From assembly GCA_011620445.1 (NCBI GenBank), contig WOZB01000244.1, forward strand, positions 1-5,620: a stretch of DNA of 5,620 bases. Direction: 5' to 3'. A program made the position numbers and the translations under genes. Origin of the DNA: Anaerolineaceae bacterium. Lineage in GTDB: Bacteria; Chloroflexota; Anaerolineae; Anaerolineales; Anaerolineaceae. Shown here in pieces: positions 1-5,411 of this stretch (its first letter is position 1; each line of letters begins with the position of its first letter). The notes under the pieces were generated by a model. The model was not told the DNA's origin. It did no database searches and was given only the letters and a program-made list of their open reading frames with translations.

Positions 1-501
1 GTTCATAGACCAGGCACAGGTACCAGAATTCTTGATTTGCCAAACTTTTTCGTAAGTCGTGCCAACCTTCACAGTACTGCCTGTTTGGATTGCACCAATA
101 TCACCCATAAATTCAAACGCAAAATAGCACTTGCCAGCTTCATCCCAATGCTTCACGCTTTGATTGGCCGCCGGGTTTGCAGTTGCGGCGGCAGTAGGAT
201 TAGCGCTGGTTTGGGTACCCGCTGCCGGCGTACCAGCTGTTGCGATTGCCTGAGCAAGGGTTGCTGTGGGCATGGGAGTGGCTGTGGGCATAGAAGTAGC
301 CGTCGGCTGTGCTAATTCGGTTAGTTTAATAGCCATCTGCTGGACTGCCAGTTCGGTAGCCTTGGCCATTTGCGTTTCTGCAACCCGAGTTGCAATTTCA
401 ACAGCAGAAGGGGTCGCGGGACCAGCAGGCTTACAAGCACTCAGGCCGAGCAGGGCAATAAGAATCAAGCCTGTTATGATCAAGATATTGTGTTTTTTCA
501 T
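1..501 (-). CDS. Secreted lipoprotein with NBR1-type Ig-like domain, C-terminus cut by the window edge
   Basis: This reading frame stays open from an ATG at 501 to the first base of the window, giving 167 codons with no stop, so the protein continues outside. Residues 1-22 form a lipoprotein signal peptide: basic start MKKH, hydrophobic core, then the lipobox LSAC with Cys23 as the expected lipidated residue. Residues 33-64 look helical (Ala/Glu/Gln-rich), and 65-115 are a low-complexity Thr/Ala/Pro linker with a six-residue repeat (PTATSM, PTATPM, PTATLA). From about residue 119 the sequence resembles the start of the NBR1 four-tryptophan Ig-like domain: Cys125, a Gly-Thr-containing turn, then YEKVWQIKNSGTCAW with Trp154, Cys162 and Trp164. 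Such domains are common in extracellular Chloroflexota proteins; their ligands are mostly unknown. An AGGAGA Shine-Dalgarno at 508-513 supports the start. The function beyond a surface-anchored, probably binding or structural, protein cannot be told. Confidence 0.85.
   Translation of the reverse strand, partial: MKKHNILIITGLILIALLGLSACKPAGPATPSAVEIATRVAETQMAKATELAVQQMAIKLTELAQPTATSMPTATPMPTATLAQAIATAGTPAAGTQTSANPTAAATANPAANQSVKHWDEAGKCYFAFEFMGDIGAIQTGSTVKVGTTYEKVWQIKNSGTCAWSMN
263..298. repeat. Two-copy 18-bp tandem repeat inside the lipoprotein linker
   Basis: Positions 263-280 and 281-298 are two adjacent 18-bp units that match at 15 of 18 positions; a diverged third unit follows from 299. 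Because 18 is a multiple of three, the repeat encodes the in-frame hexapeptide series PTATxM in the linker of the minus-strand lipoprotein. Expansion or contraction would change linker length without breaking the frame. Confidence 0.7.
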
Positions 502-548
502 GTGGCTTCTCCTGAGTAGAGCGGAATCATCCAATCGATAATATTTGG

Positions 549-557
549 ATTTTACCA
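549..557 (-). promoter_or_regulatory. Extended -10 promoter element for the lipoprotein gene
   Basis: On the minus strand the motif TGGTAAAAT (TGn followed by TAAAAT, five of six matches to TATAAT) lies here. No convincing -35 box stands 16-18 bp upstream, which is typical of extended -10 promoters. The predicted start near 542 would give a leader of about 41 nt holding the AGGAGA ribosome binding site. It lies downstream of the pgk terminator, so the lipoprotein gene would be its own transcription unit. Confidence 0.45.
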
Positions 558-611
558 CGCTTAAGATTTCGTTCTTCCGCAATGATGTTCACAATTTTTG
601 TTGACCAGATG

Positions 612-640
612 ATAAAAGAAGGCAGCTTGCGCCGCCTTCT
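612..640 (-). terminator. Intrinsic terminator after pgk
   Basis: Read on the minus strand, a stem of AGAAGGC plus GGC pairs with GCT plus GCCTTCT (ten pairs, one of them G-U) and closes on a GCAA tetraloop of the stable GNRA type. The 3' arm runs into TTTTAT. The hairpin occupies 617-640 and begins 18 bp past the pgk stop codon, so it ends the gap-pgk transcript before the lipoprotein gene. Confidence 0.85.
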
Positions 641-658
641 GGTTTTCCAATAACAAAA

Positions 659-1834
659 TCATTTGTCCGTTAACGCAGCCAGACCAGGCAGTTCCAAACC
701 CTCAAGCATTTCAAGAGAAGCACCACCGCCAGTGGAAATATGGGTGATCTTGTCTGCCAGGCCGCTTTGGTTGATCGCTGAAACACTATCCCCGCCGCCG
801 ATTATACTGATTGATTGACTGTCTGCCACCGCTTCAGCAATCGCGAAGGTACCTTTGGCAAATTTTGGGAATTCGAAAACGCCCATGGGTCCATTCCAAA
901 CCACGGTGCCAGCATCCAGGATGGTGAGCCGGTAGGCTTTGACGGTCTCGGGTCCAATATCCAAAACACGCCAGCCAGCTGGAACGTCGCCCAAAGGCAC
1001 AACTTTCGTTTCGGCTTCAGCGTCAAACTTATCTGCCAGCACCATATCAACCGGCAGCATCAACTTGGATTTGCCTTTTTCGATTAATGTTTTTGCGGTT
1101 TCCAGGCTTTCTTTCTCAACGAGGGAATCCGCCATCTCGTAACCTTTAGCTGCCAGGAAGGTGTTTGCCATGCCGCCGCCAATCAGGATGTGGTCAGCTT
1201 TTTGCAGCAAGTTATCAATAACGCCGATCTTGTCGCTGATTTTGGCACCACCCAGGATGGCGATAAACGGCCGCTTGGGATTATCGATGGCATTGCCGAG
1301 ATATTGGATTTCCTTTTCAAGCAAAAACCCAGCCGCCGAAGGCAAATAGGCATTTACCCCAGCCGTGGAAGCGTGAGCGCGGTGAGCGCTGCCAAAGGCA
1401 TCATTCACAAAAAGGTCCGCCAATGCAGCCAATTGCTTGGCCATTTCCGGGTTGTTCTTTTCTTCTTCAGGATGGAAACGCGTGTTTTCCAGCACCAGGA
1501 TCTCACCGGGCTTCAGGGCAGCAGCAGCCTTCTGGGCTACCTCGCCCACGCAGTCTTCAGCAAAATGCACCGGCGCTTTAACGAGGTTGGCCAGATGATC
1601 CGCCACAGGTTTCAGTGAGAATTGAATATCTGTAGCAGTCTTGGGTCGGCCCAGGTGGGAAGCCAAAATGACGGCAGCGCCATGTTCAAGTAAGTAATTG
1701 ATGGTTGGCAGTGCCGCGGTAATGCGGGTATCATCGCTAATTTTGCCGTCCTTGATGGGTACGTTGAAATCCACCCGCACCAAGACTTTCTTTCCCTTTA
1801 CATCCAGGTCAGTGACCATTTTCTTGTTGAACAT
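659..1834 (-). CDS. pgk: Phosphoglycerate kinase
   Basis: A complete 391-residue protein of normal length for bacterial phosphoglycerate kinase (EC 2.7.2.3), the cytosolic enzyme that reversibly moves the phosphoryl group of 1,3-bisphosphoglycerate to ADP. Family motifs appear in order: RVDFNVP at residues 20-26 and SHLGRP at 59-64 (substrate-binding N-terminal lobe), [12 protein letters not shown] and [14 protein letters not shown], then [27 protein letters not shown] (nucleotide lobe) and finally GGGDS at about 346-350 and STGGGASLE. All residues expected for catalysis seem present. The ATG at 1834 is preceded by GGAAGGAG at 1841-1848, a strong Shine-Dalgarno. It lies 84 bp downstream of gap on the same strand, in the common gap-pgk order; tpiA, often next, is absent, and a strong terminator follows directly. 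Expression is probably shared with gap and modulated by the hairpin in between. Confidence 0.98.
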   Translation of the reverse strand: MFNKKMVTDLDVKGKKVLVRVDFNVPIKDGKISDDTRITAALPTINYLLEHGAAVILASHLGRPKTATDIQFSLKPVADHLANLVKAPVHFAEDCVGEVAQKAAAALKPGEILVLENTRFHPEEEKNNPEMAKQLAALADLFVNDAFGSAHRAHASTAGVNAYLPSAAGFLLEKEIQYLGNAIDNPKRPFIAILGGAKISDKIGVIDNLLQKADHILIGGGMANTFLAAKGYEMADSLVEKESLETAKTLIEKGKSKLMLPVDMVLADKFDAEAETKVVPLGDVPAGWRVLDIGPETVKAYRLTILDAGTVVWNGPMGVFEFPKFAKGTFAIAEAVADSQSISIIGGGDSVSAINQSGLADKITHISTGGGASLEMLEGLELPGLAALTDK

Positions 1835-1840
1835 AAAAAG

Positions 1841-1848
1841 CTCCTTCC
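1841..1848 (-). promoter_or_regulatory. Ribosome binding site of pgk, abutting an upstream hairpin
   Basis: The minus-strand sequence GGAAGGAG lies 6 nt before the pgk ATG. It starts directly after the T-tract of the gap-pgk intergenic hairpin, with no spacer, so folding or RNA cleavage at the hairpin could affect pgk translation. Confidence 0.85.
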
Positions 1849-1884
1849 AAAAATAACGCCATACCTTTTGAACGGTATGGCGTT
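1849..1884 (-). terminator. Intergenic hairpin with T-tract between gap and pgk (terminator or attenuator)
   Basis: On the minus strand AACGCCATACC (1874-1884) pairs perfectly with GGTATGGCGTT (1855-1865) around an 8-nt loop, giving an 11-bp stem. It is followed by ATTTTT, which leads straight into the pgk Shine-Dalgarno. The form fits a Rho-independent terminator. However, no promoter-like sequence is apparent in the 84-bp gap, and pgk has only this gap before it, so the likely role is partial termination or 3'-end stabilisation of the gap message, setting a gap:pgk ratio above one. This is inferred from structure only. Confidence 0.7.
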
Positions 1885-1918
1885 TGAAATTGCGTTGTTT
1901 CCTCGCGATCGCTGATGC

Positions 1919-2977
1919 TTACAGAGAGGCAGCAATCAATGCGGCAAGGTCTGAGGTGCGGCATGAATAGCCCCACTCGTTGTCATACCAGGTCATGACT
2001 TTGATCAGATTGCCACCCATGACCATGCAGTAATTGAGATCAACAATGGAGGACCGGGAGTCGCCCTTGAAGTCCATTGAAACTAATGGGTCGGAGTATT
2101 CGCCCGTGGTGTAACCGAGGATGCCATTCAGCGGACCGTCAGCAGCGTCTTTGAAGAGTTTGACCAATTCTTCCTTGGTGGTGGCTTTTTCTACGGTGGC
2201 TACGAAGTCAACAATCGAGACAGTTGGGGTGGGTACGCGCATGGACATGCCGTCAAATTTACCCTTCAGTTCAGGAATAACCAGGGCAACCGCCTTGGCA
2301 GCACCAGTTGATGTGGGGATCATATTCAGGCCAGCAGAGCGGGAACGGCGCAATTCTTTCTTATGGCCTTGATCCAGGATAACCTGGTCATTGGTATAAG
2401 AATGGATGGTCGTCATAACGGCATATTGAATCTTCAGTGCATCATTAACAATTTTGGCAGCTGGGGCCAGACAGTTGGTCGTGCAGGAAGCGTTGGAAAT
2501 GATGTGGTGCTTGGCAGAGTCATAATTGCCCTCGTTCACACCCAGGACGATGGTGATGTCTTCGTTCTTGGCAGGAGCAGAGATGATTACCTTTTTAGCA
2601 CCACCGCGCAGGATGTGGGCATCTGCGCCGATTTTCTTGGCATCCGGGTCGCTCTTTGCGTCTGTGAAAATGCCGGTGGATTCAACCACAATATCCACAC
2701 CAAGGTCTTTCCAAGGTAAATTGCCGGGATCCTTCTCGGCGAATACCTTCAGAACCTTGCCATCAATCGCGATATCCGTCTCGTTGACAACTTCCACTTT
2801 ACCAGGGAAGATACCATAGTTGGAATCGTATTTGAAGAGGTGGGCATTTGTTTTTGCATCGAAGAGGTCATTGATAGCGACAACCTCTAAGGTGTCGGAG
2901 TGGCGTTCAAGCAAAGCCTTTAAGACCTGCCGTCCAATACGACCAAAACCGTTAATACCAACTTGAACTTTAGACAT
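1919..2977 (-). CDS. gap: Glyceraldehyde-3-phosphate dehydrogenase, type I
   Basis: This 352-residue protein is a phosphorylating glyceraldehyde-3-phosphate dehydrogenase (EC 1.2.1.12 type), a cytosolic enzyme making 1,3-bisphosphoglycerate for the neighbouring pgk. The NAD-binding glycine motif GINGFGRIG is at residues 7-15. Asp37 in AINDL corresponds to the Asp that favours NAD over NADP. The catalytic centre is ASCTTNC with Cys165, and His192 follows at the canonical 27-residue distance; WYDNEWGYS lies near the end. It is slightly long: about nine extra residues lie at 105-126, and three or four around 315-325. The Leu-Pro usually next to the nicotinamide side is Gln203-Gly204, and one residue is inserted after it. 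The frame extends 23 codons upstream to 3046, but the ATG at 2977 has a GGAGG site and the family's usual N-terminus, and the upstream extension covers the predicted promoter. Confidence 0.97.
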   Translation of the reverse strand: MSKVQVGINGFGRIGRQVLKALLERHSDTLEVVAINDLFDAKTNAHLFKYDSNYGIFPGKVEVVNETDIAIDGKVLKVFAEKDPGNLPWKDLGVDIVVESTGIFTDAKSDPDAKKIGADAHILRGGAKKVIISAPAKNEDITIVLGVNEGNYDSAKHHIISNASCTTNCLAPAAKIVNDALKIQYAVMTTIHSYTNDQVILDQGHKKELRRSRSAGLNMIPTSTGAAKAVALVIPELKGKFDGMSMRVPTPTVSIVDFVATVEKATTKEELVKLFKDAADGPLNGILGYTTGEYSDPLVSMDFKGDSRSSIVDLNYCMVMGGNLIKVMTWYDNEWGYSCRTSDLAALIAASL

Positions 2978-2982
2978 GTAAA

Positions 2983-2987
2983 CCTCC
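2983..2987 (-). promoter_or_regulatory. Ribosome binding site deciding the gap start
   Basis: Minus-strand GGAGG sits five bases ahead of the ATG at 2977. It selects this start over the in-frame codon at 3046, which would add 23 residues unlike anything in the family. Confidence 0.9.
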
Positions 2988-3036
2988 ATGAGATTAAGAA
3001 TACTTTTTAGTAATATTTGGCTGTAATTTAAAGAAG

Positions 3037-3066
3037 ATTTTATCACCTTCTCGTTAACAATTTCAA
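3037..3066 (-). promoter_or_regulatory. Sigma-70-type promoter of gap-pgk
   Basis: On the minus strand TTGAAA (3061-3066, five of six matches to TTGACA) is separated by 18 bp from TAAAAT (3037-3042, five of six matches to TATAAT). The -10 is extended by TG at 3044-3045. The DNA upstream of the -35, roughly 3067-3105, is A/T-rich and could act as an UP element. Transcription should start near 3030 and give a leader of about 53 nt. The combination looks strong, as expected for a central glycolytic gene. Confidence 0.7.
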
Positions 3067-3155
3067 GGATTCCAACTTTCGTAAAAACCTTAATTTAGAT
3101 TTAACACCGCTTGTTTTCTACAGTTAATTTTTCGCGGAAACGAAGAAGCCTGTGG

Positions 3156-3176
3156 AAAAACCGCTTATAAAAGCGG
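3156..3176 (-). terminator. Intrinsic terminator overlapping the yvcK stop codon
   Basis: Read on the minus strand, CCGCTT (3171-3176) pairs with AAGCGG (3161-3166) around the loop TTAT, and TTTTT follows at 3156-3160. The 5' arm lies in the last coding codons of yvcK, and the TAA stop at 3165-3167 spans the loop and the start of the 3' arm. It separates yvcK from the gap promoter downstream. Confidence 0.75.
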
Positions 3177-4502
3177 GCCGGTGCGTTCCTCAAATAGGTT
3201 AATGATTGCTTTAGCCAACTTCTTCGAGTCGTGCCGCCAGGGGTAAAGGTCATCAGCCAGGTTGGCTTCGTAGACTTTGTAATTCTTAAATACTTCTTCG
3301 TCAGCCCTCACCCAGGTAATATCCTGAGCCAATTGCCCTTTTTGGTCCTTATTGCAAATCACCAGATCGAAAAGTGACCTGCCCACATGCCGTTCCAACA
3401 CGCGCAAATGGTCGGAAGCTGTAAAGTTATCGGTTTCTCCGCGCTCGGTGGCCACGTTGCAGATAAAATATTTCTCCGCCTTGCTGGATTCAATCGCTTC
3501 TGAAAGACCCATTACCAAAAGATTAGGCAGCAGGCTGGTGTAGAGGCTGCCCGGGCCGATAATGATCAGATCTGCATTCAGAATAGCAGAAATCGTTGGC
3601 GGATAAGCCAGGGTATCAGCTGGGTCCAGCCAGACCCGCAGGATCTTGCCAGGTGTATTTGTCAGCTTGGATTCCCCGTTGATCTGGACAACTTCGCCGC
3701 TTTCGGGCACCTGTAAGTCCCCAATCAACTGAACACTGGCCAATGTAGAGGGAAGCACTTTGCCGTAGATAGCCAATACACGACCGGATTCCGCCACTGC
3801 TTCCTCAAAGGATCCAGTAATTTCCGATAGGGCAGTAATAAGAAGATTGCCGAGGGAATGGCCTTCGAGGCCAGACCCGGAACGGAAGCGGTATTGGAAG
3901 ACCTGTGAGAGCAGCGCTTCATCATCTGATAACGCTGCCAAACAGTTGCGAATGTCGCCTGGCGGAAGCACGCCCATATCCTTGCGCAATTCCCCCGAAG
4001 AGCCGCCGTCATCTGCCACTGTCACAATGGCAGTTACATTATGAGTGTATTCCTTGATACCTCGCAATAAGGAGGAAAGACCATGTCCTCCCCCGATAAC
4101 CACAACCTTGAGGCCTTTCTCTCGCTGCCGATAATGGCTGATGGTATCCCAAACCGGCCGTCCATTTTTCTCGAAGGGCCTCAGCAATGCCCGGTTGGCC
4201 CCCCAGATCCCCAGGAAAATCAACACAAAGCCCAGGCCGCCAAAGAGTATGAAACGGATAGGTCTGGAGAGGAAACGCAATGACAGCACCTCGAGAATCG
4301 GAATAACATTGGGGTTTTCAGTGGTGCGATAGTATTGGAGGATGATCAACGCCAGTCCCAGCCCGAGGAACATAGCCCCTAAGATGGCCAGAACCATCCA
4401 GCGCCGATAACCGGTGCCAGGCGCAAACCAACGTGTTTCCATCTTAATCTGCCGCCCTAAAGATTGAAACCAGTTTTCATCTGTTTGTTTTGGATTTTGC
4501 AT
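3165..4502 (-). CDS. yvcK: YvcK/GlmR-family (CofD-like fold) protein with N-terminal two-helix membrane anchor
   Basis: A 445-residue protein. Residues 131 to the end match the YvcK/GlmR family: KVVVIGGGHGLSSLLRG (132-148) as nucleotide-sugar-binding loop, VADDGGSSGELR (162-173), LPPGDIRNCLAAL (179-191), EGHSLGN (213-219), GPGSLYTS (316-323), then NVATERGETD. Family members are UDP-GlcNAc-binding proteins needed for growth on gluconeogenic carbon sources and for envelope synthesis; Bacillus GlmR stimulates GlmS. The Bacillus protein is about 317 residues and soluble. Here residues 36-58 and 82-102 form two hydrophobic helices, with basic residues placing both termini in the cytoplasm, so the domain should be tethered to the membrane. 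The usual neighbours rapZ (yvcJ) and whiA are absent from the window. Start choice: a TTG at 4538 falls in the predicted -35 box; ATG 4502 lies just after a -10 box (leaderless); ATG 4442 is a weaker alternative. Confidence 0.93.
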   Translation of the reverse strand: MQNPKQTDENWFQSLGRQIKMETRWFAPGTGYRRWMVLAILGAMFLGLGLALIILQYYRTTENPNVIPILEVLSLRFLSRPIRFILFGGLGFVLIFLGIWGANRALLRPFEKNGRPVWDTISHYRQREKGLKVVVIGGGHGLSSLLRGIKEYTHNVTAIVTVADDGGSSGELRKDMGVLPPGDIRNCLAALSDDEALLSQVFQYRFRSGSGLEGHSLGNLLITALSEITGSFEEAVAESGRVLAIYGKVLPSTLASVQLIGDLQVPESGEVVQINGESKLTNTPGKILRVWLDPADTLAYPPTISAILNADLIIIGPGSLYTSLLPNLLVMGLSEAIESSKAEKYFICNVATERGETDNFTASDHLRVLERHVGRSLFDLVICNKDQKGQLAQDITWVRADEEVFKNYKVYEANLADDLYPWRHDSKKLAKAIINLFEERTGPLL

Positions 4503-4509
4503 CCCTGTG

Positions 4510-4538
4510 ATGATAATCTTATTCCGCAGGCGCGTCAA
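4510..4538 (-). promoter_or_regulatory. Promoter of yvcK producing a leaderless mRNA
   Basis: The minus strand carries TTGACG (4533-4538) and TATCAT (4510-4515), each five of six matches to consensus, at the optimal 17-bp spacing. Only seven bases separate the -10 box from the ATG at 4502, so transcription should begin at 4503 or 4502, at the start codon itself. No usable Shine-Dalgarno precedes this ATG, which agrees with leaderless translation. Confidence 0.65.
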
Positions 4539-4594
4539 CGAACGGCAGTTCTATTTGGATTGACCCATTCTATAGGATGGTGCTGGCGTCTTGG

Positions 4595-4603
4595 TGATAA
4601 AAT
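4595..4603 (+). promoter_or_regulatory. Extended -10 promoter element of the FHA gene
   Basis: TGATAAAAT is identical to the extended -10 of gap. No good -35 hexamer is seen 16-18 bp upstream. A start near 4610 would give a leader of about 29 nt with the GGAG site in it. It shares the divergent region with the yvcK promoter without overlapping it. Confidence 0.5.
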
Positions 4604-4629
4604 AAAACCCATTGGACTACCCCTTATTT

Positions 4630-4633
4630 GGAG
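4630..4633 (+). promoter_or_regulatory. Ribosome binding site deciding the FHA-protein start
   Basis: GGAG lies five bases before the ATG at 4639. It favours this start over the in-frame TTG at 4612, which has no such site and lies at the predicted transcription start. Confidence 0.75.
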
Positions 4634-4638
4634 CAATT

Positions 4639-5250
4639 ATGCCTATTCTCACCTCAACCCTCGTTATGCGCTCAGGACCGATCCCGGGTTCTTCCTATAT
4701 TCTGGAAAAACCGGAGGTTGTACTTGGCCGCGAACTAAACAATGATTTACCGGTGCCAGACCCGGAAATATCTCGCCGGCACGCCCGTTTTATCACCCGC
4801 GCAGACGGCGTCTACATCGAAGACCTTGGCTCCACCAACGGCACATTCCTGAATGGCGTACGCATCAAAGCGCCAACTTTGCTGCATTCGGGCGATCTAA
4901 TCACCCTGGCAGAAAGTACGGTCTTCGTCTTCGAACAAAGAAGCGCGGAGCCCATTTACACACAAGCCCCCTACATCGCCCCAGTTGTGGAAGAACCTCA
5001 GGTTTTTCAGGCTTACGTTCCCGAACAGCCCGCTGTGCAGTTCCAGCCAGTACAGGCTCCAATTCCAAGCTCAGCACCTTCCCCGGCTCCTGAAGTTGTC
5101 AGGGAACCTACAAAGATGGGTTGGTGTTCAATTATTCTCATCATTCTCTTAATCTCACTTATCCTGATCATCGGGGTTCTGGTATTTATGCCCGCTTCCT
5201 GGTGGTGCACGCTTACCTTCAACGCCCTCAGCGGTTGCCCTCTCAAATGA
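4639..5250 (+). CDS. FHA-domain protein with C-terminal transmembrane helix
   Basis: A complete 203-residue protein. Residues 20-99 are a forkhead-associated domain, which binds phospho-threonine peptides. The signature is intact: LGRE (29-32) with the conserved Gly-Arg, SRRHA (45-49) with Ser and His, and LGSTNGTFLNG (63-73). Residues 104-158 are a Pro/Gln/Ala/Val-rich flexible linker. Residues 162-184 are a strongly hydrophobic helix preceded by Arg155 and Lys159, so the FHA domain should face the cytoplasm and the last 19 or so residues, with Cys190 and Cys200, the outside. There is no signal peptide. It is divergent from yvcK with 136 bp between the start codons and ends at its own terminator. 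It probably docks threonine-phosphorylated partners at the membrane; no kinase or phosphatase gene is in the window to identify them. The domain call is firm; the biological role is unknown. Confidence 0.93.
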   Translation: MPILTSTLVMRSGPIPGSSYILEKPEVVLGRELNNDLPVPDPEISRRHARFITRADGVYIEDLGSTNGTFLNGVRIKAPTLLHSGDLITLAESTVFVFEQRSAEPIYTQAPYIAPVVEEPQVFQAYVPEQPAVQFQPVQAPIPSSAPSPAPEVVREPTKMGWCSIILIILLISLILIIGVLVFMPASWWCTLTFNALSGCPLK

Positions 5251-5265
5251 GTTAGAAAAACTGAT

Positions 5266-5290
5266 AAGGGCTGCAAAAAGCCCTTTTTTT
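5266..5290 (+). terminator. Intrinsic terminator after the FHA gene
   Basis: AAGGGCT (5266-5272) pairs with AGCCCTT (5279-5285) around a GCAAAA loop, and seven consecutive T residues occupy 5284-5290. It begins 16 bp past the stop codon of the FHA gene. Confidence 0.9.
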
Positions 5291-5411
5291 ATTGTTCTGC
5301 GGTGCTGGAAGAGTTCCTGGCAAAGATTTTTATCGCAATGATTAGCTTCATGGCTGTGTTAAATAATTGCATATATTCACTGCGGCAACTCCCTTTGATT
5401 AAACCGCCTGA
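5291..5411. other. Intergenic stretch with no recognisable gene
   Basis: No frame here shows a start with a ribosome binding site or a recognisable protein. The sequence is A/T-rich around 5355-5375 (a TATATT hexamer lies near 5372), but no -35 box at proper spacing was found, so I do not call a promoter. A minus-strand frame stays open across the stretch without start or recognisable product and is probably chance. Confidence 0.5.

Noticed and set aside
37..541. Two overlapping plus-strand frames of about 90 residues at the left end
   Set aside because: They lie opposite the lipoprotein gene, have no ribosome binding sites, and their Cys/Gly/Arg-rich or Val/Ala-rich products come from its low-complexity linker read in reverse.
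1190..1618. A 142-codon plus-strand frame
   Set aside because: It is antisense to pgk, whose protein is fully conserved here; no ribosome binding site and no recognisable product.
1905..1912. Palindrome GCGATCGC, identical to the cyanobacterial HIP1 octamer
   Set aside because: I found it only here and it lies just past the gap stop codon; one 8-bp palindrome is expected by chance and the genes are not cyanobacterial in style.
539..3020. Identical decamer TAATATTTGG at 539-548 and 3011-3020, in or near the leaders of the lipoprotein gene and gap
   Set aside because: Shared 10-mers are expected by chance in a window of this size, especially in A/T-rich spacers, and the position relative to the -10 box differs.
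2978..3046. A 23-residue N-terminal extension of gap
   Set aside because: It has no ribosome binding site, is foreign to the family, and its first codons lie upstream of the predicted transcription start.
3054..3106. Two TTAACA hexamers (3054-3059 and 3101-3106) around the gap promoter, as possible operator half-sites
   Set aside because: The DNA is A/T-rich, the hexamers are short, 47 bp apart and without a clear symmetric extension; no regulator gene is nearby.
4503..4538. A 12-residue N-terminal extension of yvcK from TTG
   Set aside because: The TTG is part of the -35 box and the segment contains the -10 box of the predicted promoter.
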